Below, in pieces: positions 9,884-18,525 of a DNA stretch of 18,525 bases (within the stretch, counting starts at the first letter, position 1; every line of letters begins with the position of its first letter). The DNA comes from Haplosporangium gracile (lineage: Eukaryota; Mortierellomycota; Mortierellomycetes; Mortierellales; Mortierellaceae), in NCBI GenBank assembly GCA_015499985.1, contig JAAAUF010000481.1:7285-25809 (forward strand), written 5' to 3'. Below the pieces are notes generated by a model. It worked only from the letters and a program-made list of their open reading frames with translations. It did not search any database and was not told where the DNA came from. The position numbers were made by a program, and so were the translations under genes.

Positions 9884-12219
9884 ATGAATCCAACGGTGGT
9901 ACTCAGCACAGCGGTGGCAGTAGCGACTGCAGCCTACGCTTTCAAGCCTAAGAAGAAGACCGAGCTCGAGGCGAAATCGGTCCCTATCCCCGAGCCCAAA
10001 AGCTATCTCCCCTTGCAGATTGACTCTGTTGTCAGCTACATCTACAACATGTGGAAGGGTCAAGATGAGCTCGAGATGTTGCTTAAGGACATGAAGCTCT
10101 ATGGAAATACTATCAACTTTAAGGGACTTAATGACGACTTTATTGTCATCACAGACCCTTCCAGCATTCAGCACATCCTTGCCAAGAACCAGCCCAACTA
10201 CGAGAAAGGTACTTTGAGGTTTGTCTTGATTATACTTTTTCACATCGAGGCAAACCCTATCCTTACACATATTCTCGTTGGATACCTATATAGGGCCGTA
10301 CTTCAAGGACATCTTCCATGACTTCTTAGGTTCTGGGATCTTCAATGCGGACGGAGAAACTTGGAAATCCCAGCGCCAAATCGCAAGGTAAAAAAACAGC
10401 AACAACTCCATTTTCAATAATTCCTCTTCCTCCCGTCAGTCCTGTTATTTGTCAATTGCTCGTGCGACCCAGGTGTCTAATTGCTTGTGTCAACTAACAA
10501 AAAGCTCAAATCTTTGTGTCCTCTACACTCCTTCGACTACATCTTGTTCAGACCTCATTTCCAAACCTCCGAGTTCAAGGACGCAGCTTTGATCAACAAA
10601 CACGTCGAGGGGCTTCTTATCCTCATTGATAAGCACATCGCCACCAAACCAAATACCCCTCTCGAGGTCCAAGTAAGTATCCACTCATTGTTCTTGAGCG
10701 CGTACACGATGACCCGCAAACTTTGCTCTACTGTGCTAATGTCTCTAGAACCTAACCACTCTCACTATACACATTGATTCACAAAAAGAACGTCTTTTGC
10801 CGCTTCACATTGGACGAGGCTTCCGAGTTCCTTTTCGGCGCGACGGTAGATGCCCTCAAAAATGAACAGACCGAATTCAGCACAGCGTTCAACTATGCCC
10901 AGACAATGACCGCTTGGCGTTTCCGCATCCCCATGTGGAGATACATCTTGCCTCGACGAAGGATGATGGCCGAGATCAAGAAGCTTGATGACTTTGTTTA
11001 CAAGATCATTGACGATGCCAGAGCGCGGCAGACTGCCCGAGCTCAGGAGAAGAAGGAGACTGGTAAGGAGAATGTGGAACAAGAGAATGACAGACGCGAC
11101 ACGCTGTTGGACCACTTTTTGAGTCAACAGGATGAGGACGGTTTTGACAGCAAGTATCTTCGTGATATGCTCCTCAACTTTTTACTTGCCGGTCGCGACA
11201 CGGTACGTTTTTTTTTATACTGTGATAAGCGCGTACGTCTTATTCTCTGCTGTGTAAAGTGCAAATGTGGGTTCATCCAACTTTTGCTCTTCGTCTCTCA
11301 CGCTCTCGACTTGTCTGGATGATAGACGGCGTCGTTGCTAACATGGACGACTTGGAAGCTTGTTCAACACCCTAAGGTGCTTGAAAAGCTGCACCAGGAG
11401 ATCCTCGAAGTGATTGGACCTGATCGCGTCCCCGGATACGAAGATATCAAAAAGCTCAAGTGAGTCCACCAATCCTTACATGTAGAATTACCATATGATG
11501 ACATGCTAAGCATCATCGTTGACACATGTTGCGACCCCTTTCTTGTTGCCGTACGTTTGATTCTCACCCATCTATCCTTGTTTGCCGTTTGTCAACGTTA
11601 GGTATCAGAAGCAGGTTATTAATGAGGTGCTTCGACTCTGCCCTCCCGTGCCCATCAACCCAAGGTACTGTAACGAATGAATGTTAAAAGTGCTCGATTA
11701 ATGTTTCGCATGCCTATGCGAGTTTACGCCTGTTTTTTGTTCTTGGCTGCTCGTGGTAGGAATCGGATGGTTAAGAGAAAGTTTCTCACCCTCTCCTCTC
11801 TCGTTGGATTTGCATCCTTGTTCTTACCATATAGAGAGAGCGTCGAGGAAGATGTGCTTCCGAACGGCTACTACATCCCTGCTGGATCCGCTGTCGCTTA
11901 TTGCGCCTATGCAACGCACCGTCTCCCTGAGCTGTGGGGAGATGATGCGTTGGAGTTTGACCCTGATCGTTGGGGACCGGAGCGCGTGGGCAAGATCCGT
12001 CCGTTCATGTTTGTGCCCTTCCATGCGGGTCCCCGTATCTGTCTGGGTCAAAATCTAGCCTATACGACTGCCCAGCTGGCCTTGACACGTCTCCTGCAAC
12101 GCTATGATATCAAGGCCTCGCCCGGGTTTGAGCCCCACCAGCTGGGTGACATTGTGATGTTCTCCCGTAACGGTGTCGAGGTCTTTATCAGCCACAGGCG
12201 ACCCGCCAGTGAAGTTTAA
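9884..12219 (+). CDS. Cytochrome P450, fatty-acid hydroxylase (CYP52/CYP704/CYP86) type
   Basis: Exons 9884-10208, 10294-10387, 10552-10672, 10789-11202, 11326-11459, 11602-11664 and 11835-12219 join to 511 residues, normal for a microsomal P450. It is a haem mono-oxygenase likely anchored in the endoplasmic reticulum by a short N-terminal hydrophobic segment (about 5-20, then KPKKK) and fed by a P450 reductase. Landmarks are a WKSQRQIARPHF C-helix, I-helix AGRDTT (314-319), K-helix E371-V-L-R374, the segment NPRESVEEDVLPNG, FDPDRW (425-430), and haem loop PFHAGPRICLG with ligand C453. The NPRESVEEDVLPNG segment and the haem loop resemble fungal and plant omega-hydroxylases of fatty acids or alkanes. 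Substrate cannot be read from sequence. Introns are 85-170 nt. The acceptor before exon 4 (CACAAAAAG, 10788) lacks a pyrimidine tract but is the only nearby choice that keeps the frame. Confidence 0.92.
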
Positions 12220-12447
12220 TATTTTTTTGTTGTTGTTTTTGTCTGTTGTCTGTTAAAAAAGGGCATATGTCTCCCATTTGTTCATCATGCCTCCTTGAAG
12301 CACCTCGTTCCGTTGTTGCTGCTGGTTTGTTTACGTTGCTTGATTTGCATTTCCCGCTTTGTTTATCACTACACTGGGACAGCGGATAGACACTCATCCG
12401 AGAACAAAGGCTACAACAACGGCAAACAAACAGATTTTTGTATCGTG

Positions 12448-12453
12448 AATAAA
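12448..12453 (+). terminator. Candidate poly(A) signal of the P450
   Basis: AATAAA lies about 230 nt after the P450 stop. T-rich sequence directly after the stop (12220-12245) may also guide 3'-end formation. Confidence 0.4.
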
Positions 12454-12511
12454 GGAAAGAAAGAATGGAAAAGCGACTTGCTTTGCGTCCCATGGCACTC
12501 ACGGTTGCTTT

Positions 12512-12585
12512 ATGCTGTCGGTATGAATGAATGCAAAACATGGCTAAGACAAGACCGACAGCATGCCCTGTGTGTGGCATGCTGT
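12512..12585. repeat. Three-arm inverted repeat
   Basis: ATGCTGTCGGT (12512-12522) is the perfect reverse complement of ACCGACAGCAT (12554-12564). The middle element also forms ACAGCATGCC (12558-12567), which is the perfect reverse complement of GGCATGCTGT (12576-12585) across an 8-nt loop. The middle arm can therefore pair with either flank but not both. Function is unknown. Confidence 0.7.
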
Positions 12586-12870
12586 GGACCAGTTGACCCA
12601 TTGGACAGAGGATGGATGGATGCCATCGTCTCGACTATTAATATGATTATCACATTTGCCCTTTCGACAAGGGTGCATCTCATACATCCACATTGAATGG
12701 TCCGGTAGTTGATTAAGAGGAGTGAATGCACTGGGTTGCGTTGATGTCTATCATGTATCATACCATTCGTCCCATCATCTCTCATCCCTGCCCAGCTCCC
12801 CCTACTCGTACCATTGATTTGATACATACACAGAGCAAACTATCTTTTCTATCGTTGCATGTTGTTGTTG

Positions 12871-13075
12871 TGCTCCCGTATCCCTTTCCCTCCCTTTTTG
12901 TTACTTTTATCCTCTCTTGCTCCTACTCTCTCTTTCTCTTTCTTTTCTTTTTCATCGTTCCCCTTCTTTCTCTCTTCTTTTCCATTTCATTCTCCATCAC
13001 TCTCGCCCAACCCCTTCCCCTCCCTTTTTTCCTCCTTCTCCTTCTTCTTCGTTTCAACTTTCTCCACACTTCACA
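12871..13075 (+). promoter_or_regulatory. Long C/T-rich tract upstream of coiled-coil gene
   Basis: Roughly 200 bases of the plus strand are almost all C and T, with runs such as CTCTCTCTTTCTC, ending about 110 nt before the ATG at 13186. Pyrimidine tracts like this are common just upstream of transcription start sites in filamentous fungi and often mark strong promoters. A CA-rich then A-rich leader (TACAAAAAATAAACA) follows. The exact limits are approximate. Confidence 0.55.
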
Positions 13076-13185
13076 CTCACCCTCTCGACAGCAAAATAAC
13101 TCTCTTTGCTGTTTTGTCATCTGCATCCCTCATCCTCATCCCTTCCCTCCATCCAACCTCGTACAACAAATACAAAAAATAAACA

Positions 13186-16100
13186 ATGGCTGATGTCGAG
13201 AATGCTCCCGGGATCATCGCTCCTGCCAGCCCTGCTCCCAGTAACCCTCAAGAGACTTCCGAGCCCGCCAGCCCCATCGTAGCAGCCGACGTCCACTCCG
13301 AGAGCCATGCCGAGTCTCCTGCTCCTGTCGAACACTCCACTGAGACTGCGGGCCACGACGACGGCGAGGCCGTTCCCTCCACACCTGTCCCTGAAGACGC
13401 AGGAGTCGTTGTTCCCGCCAGTCCCAGCAACAGCGCTACCTCTGCAAAGATATCCAGTACTCCTGCTAACCCCAGCAGCAAGTCCGGTGCTGCCGCCTCG
13501 GCCCCTTTCTCTGTCGCTGCCCGTCGCGCTGCTACCCCGGCTACCCTGGCTGCCAGCAAGGCCAAGGCAGCAGGTGCTGCTGGTGCAGCCAAGACCACTG
13601 TCAGAGCAACAGGAACCCCCACTAGAACAACGTCCACGACCTCTCCTCGCACGCCCACGACCTCTGCCACTTCGCCCTCCACAGCCAGACGCACCACTAC
13701 CCCAAGCACGACGACTCCAACCACAACTACTGTACGAAGGACTGCTACCGCGACTCTCTCTTCAACTACTCCTTCGACTGCAACTGCTCGTCGCACTCCT
13801 ACTACTGCGACCGCATCTAGGACCACCCCAACAACAACTACTCGTACCGCTACAGCAACTACAACTAAGCCTACTACTACTGCAACTAGAACCCCCACCA
13901 CCACTCGCACGCCTCTCAAGTCGACTACTGCCAGCCTTACTGCTGCACGCACCACGGCTGTCAAGCCTACTCCCACGTCTGCTTCCTCGCCTGGAATCAA
14001 GCGTGTCTCGGCTACCTCTTCCACCGCTTCCGCCACTGGCAGAACTGGTGCTGTCTCCAGAACCGGTTCCGTCACCTCTTCTCCCGGTAGCGTGCGCTCT
14101 GTCCGTTCGGCTGGTCCTTCAGAGGCCTTGGAGTTGAAGAAGGAGCTGGCTGTCCTTCGTGGGAAGGTAAAGGAAAAGAAAAAACAATGAGAGAGGGACA
14201 AGCACAGACTTAATGGGGTTTTTGTTCATGTGCTGCATGACTCTGTTTGGCTAATCAGGTCTTGAGCTAATACTGTTTTCTATACCCCTTTTCTTTTCTT
14301 CTTCCCTCGATAGTACGAAGAGGCTTCGACACAATTGAAGGTCAAGGAGGAGGAATTGACCACCCTTCGCAACACATTGGAGACTGGCTCCAACTCACAC
14401 GCAGACACCGTCTCAAGCGATGGTGGTGAAACGATTGTTCCTGAGGTTGACCTCTCCAAGATTGAAGCTCAGGTAAAGGAGAACGAGAAAAATATTGAGA
14501 GGGATTTTTTTTTTCCAATTGCTGGCACGGTCCCAAACACAAAAAAAAGAAAAAGACACAGAGTGAACAACACGCAGGAAGAGAGAGACGGAGAGGGAGA
14601 TTATTTTTTTTGGCTCTTTTTTCTGTATTTATCTGCTTTTCCATGCGCGTGTTTGTGTCCCTGGGGTATGGAGGAAAGAATGGGATTTTGTGTGTGCAAC
14701 AGAACAGACAGTAGGACAACATTCCTACCCTTTTTATCCCTTTCCCTTCATATCCGTCAGCTGTTCTGAAGACGCCCATGCATGCAGAGTTTAATGCCAT
14801 TGATTCAAGGAGAGACGAAAGAGAAGGCAATGCGAAAAGCGAAACAAGTGACGCCTCCCCAATAAAGCATATTAACTAACTAGCTTTATTTTTTTTTGTT
14901 CCCAAAATTAGACTCAGGCAATGGTCACAGAGGCCATTGCTGGCAAGGAGCAGGAGATCGCCACACTCAAGGGTGAGATCGAAAGTCTTAGCGGCCTTGT
15001 TGAGGTAAGCGTGCTCATCCAGTTGGCCACATGGTCGGGCGGATAGGATAAAAACAGGACAGCCTATTTTGGTTGAGCCCTGGTCATTGCCGGCTCACTG
15101 TTGCTCAGCTGGAATGGACCCTGCTATTTTGCACTATTTTCAGAGAGCACTGGTACTGACTCACCATACCGGCTCTTGTATTTATTTGTTATTCTTAGAA
15201 ACTGCGTGTCGAGCATGAGGAGAAGATCAAGGAGTTGAACCACCAGCAGGCTGAGAGAAATGCTGCTTCGGAGGCGGAGTTGACCTCGCTACACCAAGAA
15301 CTGGAGGAGTACTCCAAGAAGTACGAGGAGGTTGCTGACCTTCGCCAGAAGCTCGAGGAGTCGCAGGCATTACACTCGACCACCCTCGAGGAGTTGAACA
15401 GGATTCATGAAGATAAGCTTCAGAGTCTCGAGATTGAGCTACAGGCTGCCAGACAGGAGCGTTTGGGTGCCGAAGATGACAGTAACGTCAAATATGGTCA
15501 GGATCTGGAAGAACTTCGCTTGAGTCACCAGGAGGAGTTGACCCAGCTTTTGACTGATCATGGTGAGGAGGTTGATACCCTCAAGAAGTTGTTTGAGCAA
15601 AAGATTGAGGAGGCCAAGGAACAGGTCGAGGTAACCTACACTGCTTCTTGCTCATACTTGTCATTTGCTCGTGGTGCGACATCGTCAGTTATCTAATTTC
15701 TTGCCAAATTAATATCTATGGAATAGAACGATCTCCGCGAGCAACACACTAAGGAGTTGAACGGAATTTTAGCCGCACACACCGCTGCGTTGAACGACCG
15801 TGCAGGAGAGGAATCGGGTGCAATTGAGGCTCTCCAAGCTAAACACGCTGAGGCCCTTGCTGAGTTGAAGGACAACATTGATGCTCAGAACAAGGCCCAT
15901 GTCGAGGCTGTCAAGGACCAGATCCAGAACGAGTCGACTACCGCTCAACAGGCACACCAGGCACGCATTGTCGAGCTAGAGTCTGAGTTGAAGACCCTGC
16001 AGGAGAAGTACAGCGCTGAGGTTGCAGATTTGAAGCAGAACTCTAACGCTGGCACTGATTCCTTGAAGGCTGCCCACGCCACCGAGCTTGAGTCCCTCAA

Positions 16101-17485
16101 GACTCTCCACGCCGAGGAACTCATCACCGTCGAGAACACGGTTAAGGGCAAGATGCAGTTGGAGTTGGATGCCGTTCAGGGCAAGTTCTCGGAGTTTGTG
16201 GCCGATGTGCAAAAGTCTCAGGATGCCGAGCTCAAAAAGCTCGAGACCAACTATGAGGCTCGTATTGCAGAGTTGATTGTCGAGCACGAGGCCCGTGTTG
16301 CCGAGTTGCAGAAGGAGGCGAACGACCAGGTCCAGAGCGCCGTCGAGCAGGTGGAGAGCACTTTTGAGGGAGATCGCCAGGAGTTGAAGGCCAGTCACAC
16401 CAAGGAATTGGAGGACATCCAGTCCCTCCATGCCTCGGCTATCAAGGATCTTGAGGAGCAACTTGCCAAAGCTGAGCAGGCCACTCAGAAGGCCTTGAGC
16501 GACTTGGAACATACCCAGAAGAAGTTGGAGGAGGAATTGAACTCTGCCACCGGAGATGCAGAGGAACAGACCGACGCTGCCAAGACTTCTCTTCAAGAGT
16601 TGATGGCCAAATTTGAGAACGAGAGCAAGGTAAGGAACCTGAAGTTGGTGGTTGCATGATCAACGATTACAATTGTCAGCAGTCGTCACTGCTGTTTACA
16701 ATGACTATTGCTTACAATAACAATTCAACATACTTATAGACTGCTGCAATTACGCACGCCGAGGAGTTGGGCAAATTGCGTCTTGAGGGGGAGCAGGCTG
16801 TTGAAAGGGAGGTTGCCAAGAAGGAAAAGGAGATTGGTGAATCACGACAGGCATTGGAGAAGGAGCTGGAGGAGCTTCGTGCCAGTCTTTCTACCGTTCA
16901 TCAAGAGCGCGACCAGGCTACAGCTGCTGTTGCCGCCAAGGAGGACCAGTTGAAGGCAGAGCATGCAACTGCGTTGGAGAAGTTGACTGCTGAGCACAAG
17001 ACTGCTTTGGAGGAGTTGCAGACATTGACACAGGCTAACATGGACAATATGACCAGGATGCATGAACAACACGGTCAGGACCATAAGGCACGCCTCAGAT
17101 CTGTCTTGTCGACTCACCAGGAGGAGATCCAAGGACTGAAAGAGCATCACCAGACCGAGAGCCAGGCCAAAGAGAAGGAGTTGAAGGGTCAGGTTTCTGC
17201 TTTGGAGGAGAAGGTCAAGGCCCTGGAGGCTGCATCTCACGAGCCCCAGGAGGCCAATGTCATCTCGCTTGAGCTCGAGAAGGTCACTAAGGAGCTTCAA
17301 ACCTATAAGGTACTGTTTACTTGATGTTTTTGACCTGTTCAAATGTATCAGAGTAGCCGCCTCATGAGTTCAAGGACTAACAGTTGTTGTTCACATGATT
17401 CGACCAGGCAACGAACGAAACACTCAAAGGCGAGAACGAAATGTTGTCCAAAATGATGAACCAGCTCCAAGACTCTATGCGCTAA
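13186..17485 (+). CDS. Large coiled-coil protein with Thr/Ser/Pro/Ala-rich basic N-terminus
   Basis: Seven exons (13186-14166, 14314-14472, 14912-15004, 15199-15630, 15727-16629, 16740-17309, 17408-17485) join to 1071 residues. All introns fall between codons. Residues 1-75 are acidic and Pro/Ser-rich; about 110-305 are Thr/Ser/Pro/Ala-rich and strongly basic from Arg and Lys, with no Asp or Glu over long stretches. From about 312 (LELKKELAVLRGK) to the end it is nearly unbroken coiled coil, ending in MLSKMMNQLQDSMR. The coiled coil has recurrent H-x3-[LI]-x2-[LI]-x3-H units. There is no signal peptide, membrane segment, CAP-Gly, SMC or motor domain. I do not recognise the family. A disordered basic head plus a long rod resembles cytoskeletal or organelle scaffolds (microtubule-associated proteins, golgins, septal or spindle-pole components), but that is inference from shape only. 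The pyrimidine-rich upstream tract suggests strong expression. Confidence 0.88.
14473..14911 (+). other. Long second intron with open frame, AATAAA and branch-site hairpin
   Basis: At 439 nt this is the longest intron of the coiled-coil gene, whose others are 94-194 nt. Donor is GTAAAG and acceptor AATTAG. Reading on from the second exon, the frame stays open for 98 codons to TGA at 14767-14769. AATAAAGC (14861-14868) and GCTTTATT (14883-14890) form a perfect 8-bp stem; its 14-nt loop holds ACTAAC (14875-14880), the likely branch site, 32 nt before the acceptor. The AATAAA in the left arm could act as an intronic poly(A) signal. Confidence 0.6.
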
Positions 17486-18040
17486 ACCAGTCAACTATCA
17501 GAGAGCAAGTGTTGATGTAGCCGGATGAAACCCCACGAGAAACCCCTCTAATATTTTTCTGTCTCTCTTTGCTGAGCAAATAAACAACAAGTACACTTCC
17601 GGATACCATGATTGATGTCATTTGGGACGAGTGTTTACCGAGCGGTATTGCTGCAATGAAGTGTTAGGGAGTTTCTTCTAAAGATATCCATGGAGCTCAT
17701 GGCATGTGTTCCAAGTAAAATTCAAAATCTAAGTAAGGAACAAGAGACAGGTTTAAACGGGCCTGACTTTTTTTTTTTCTTAGGGTTGATGACGCGGGGG
17801 AAGTCCGGCAGGGTTTTAGGCGCAAGTTCAAAAAGTATTTTTGTTTGGTCGGACACGAAAAAAGAAACTTAATGGTTTAAAAAGATGACCCTGGATTGTT
17901 GTTCCCCTCCTCCATTTTCTTGTGTTTTTTTTTCCCTCTTCACTGCTCTGGCGTCCAATATCCTTCCCTCTCAAAACTCCCACAAATTCCCCGTATTATT
18001 CTCACCAACACCCCAAAAAAGTCCTCTACACAACAAAACA
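17486..18040. other. Intergenic region before the secreted-protein gene
   Basis: 555 bp. It holds the poly(A) signal of the coiled-coil gene and then undistinguished sequence with T and A runs. From about 17895 the plus strand turns C/T-rich, then CA-rich (CACCAACACCCCAAAAAAG, ACACAACAAAACA), the usual leader style in this window, leading to the ATG at 18041. A 60-codon ORF at 17690 has no supporting feature. Confidence 0.55.
17579..17584 (+). terminator. Candidate poly(A) signal of the coiled-coil gene
   Basis: AATAAA lies 94 nt after the TAA at 17483-17485, preceded by T-rich sequence (TATTTTTCTGTCTCTCTTTG). Position and context are typical. Confidence 0.6.
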
Positions 18041-18383
18041 ATGCGCAACACAACAACAACACTCCTCCTCGTGGCCTTCCTTGCCACCGCCCTCTCGACC
18101 CTCCTCCCCTCCCCAACAACCGCCCAAGTAGGCTCCTCGCCCTGGTGCCAATCCTACATGGCCAACTGTGAAGACCTACGCAAAATTCACTGCGACACCA
18201 AGGTTCCCAACAATGACCGGACCCTGACCTGGATCACCACCCATTGCTCCACCGCCACCTCTGCCACGGGCGGATGCAGATACTTTTCGCCGGATTGTTC
18301 GTGTAGTTATACGAATGTTGCCGATATGAACCGCACGGCATTGGTGCCCTTGGGGCAGCCTGCTCTTGAGCGGACTCAAGTTC
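18041..18383 (+). CDS. Small secreted cysteine-rich protein, first exon (partial)
   Basis: The first exon encodes 114 residues plus one base. It ends at a strong donor (GTAAGT at 18384), and the intron runs past the end of the window, so the 3' part is missing. The N-terminus is a clear secretory signal: MRNTTTT, a hydrophobic core LLLVAFLATALSTLL, then a likely cut near TTA-Q29. The mature part has seven cysteines (36, 43, 51, 69, 79, 86, 88) ending in CSC, and one N-glycosylation site (N97-R-T). The ATG has a CA-rich leader. The family is not recognised. A secreted, disulphide-stabilised, cell-wall-associated or effector-like protein is possible, but an odd number of cysteines in this exon implies more in the next one. 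No catalytic motif is visible. Confidence 0.8.
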
Positions 18384-18525
18384 GTAAGTTTTTTTTTTTG
18401 TTTTTTGTTATGTTTTGTTGTGTTTTGTTGATACTCGAAGTGGTGAGACGGTTGTGTGTGTCACTGTCAAAGGCTACTTTTGTCTTGTTTCCCGGACCTT
18501 ACTTATTTTACCTTTCCCTTTCTAT

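Larger units (their letters stand above)
12220..13185. other. Intergenic region, P450 to coiled-coil gene
   Basis: About 970 bp. It holds the P450 3' end (AATAAA at 12448-12453), a three-arm inverted repeat (12512-12585), undistinguished sequence to about 12870, and a long pyrimidine tract that runs to the leader of the next gene. The ORFs on both strands here show no domain, and several owe their length to low-complexity sequence. Confidence 0.6.

Noticed and set aside
12295..12827. ORFs of 105-137 codons on both strands after the P450
   Set aside because: Overlapping frames on both strands without codon bias or domain; best explained by chance in the P450 3' region.
13248..14201. 317-codon open frame on the minus strand opposite the Thr-rich exon
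   Set aside because: It is a shadow of the skewed plus-strand composition: complements of Thr, Ala and Pro codons read as Val, Gly and Arg codons and exclude stops. The plus frame joins cleanly to six further coiled-coil exons.
17778..17790. Telomere-like TTAGGG
   Set aside because: A single copy with no tandem array; chance occurrence.

Overview
The window looks like a stretch of nuclear DNA from an early-diverging filamentous fungus, probably Mucoromycota and perhaps a Mortierella-type species (moderate confidence; composition and gene content only). Genes are closely packed and cut by many short introns, mostly 85-170 nt. Donors are mostly GTA- or GTGA-type, acceptors TAG or CAG, and branch sites resemble CTAAC. 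Start codons sit in CA-rich leaders (for example CACAATG, AACAATG), and AATAAA lies downstream of several stops.

Layout. (1) 30-1475, minus: small subunit of general transcription factor TFIIF (TFG2/RAP30), four exons, complete. (2) 1476-2498: intergenic, with a 14-bp palindrome and possible decayed coding sequence. (3) 2499-3312, plus: ribosomal protein eL32, two exons. (4) 3574-7910, minus: a ten-exon RNase II/RNB exonuclease. It matches animal DIS3L (DIS3-like 1, the cytoplasmic exosome nuclease) better than nuclear Dis3/Rrp44, and its PIN endonuclease site is degenerate. (5) 8174-8873, plus: Ctr-type copper transporter like the vacuolar Ctr2/Ctr6 group, divergent from DIS3L across 263 bp. 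(6) 9884-12219, plus: seven-exon cytochrome P450 of the fatty-acid-hydroxylase type. (7) 13186-17485, plus: a 1071-residue protein with a Thr/Ser/Pro/Ala-rich basic N-terminus and a very long coiled coil, family not recognised. (8) 18041 to beyond the window, plus: first exon of a small secreted cysteine-rich protein.

The first three genes are housekeeping functions: transcription initiation, translation and RNA decay. The second half is membrane, metabolic and structural or secreted. These are independent eukaryotic genes with no operon logic. The clearest organisational features are the convergent eL32/DIS3L pair and the divergent DIS3L/copper-transporter pair. I found no tRNA, rRNA, transposon, CRISPR or viral sequence.

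Points most worth a second look: the DIS3L-type nuclease in a fungus; seven exact H-x10-H pairs with Leu/Ile at +4 and +7 in the coiled-coil protein; the second intron of that gene, which stays open for 98 codons and then carries AATAAA plus a hairpin whose loop holds the apparent branch site; and a three-arm inverted repeat downstream of the P450. All exon boundaries were placed by eye from splice consensus, reading frame and family conservation, with no transcript data.
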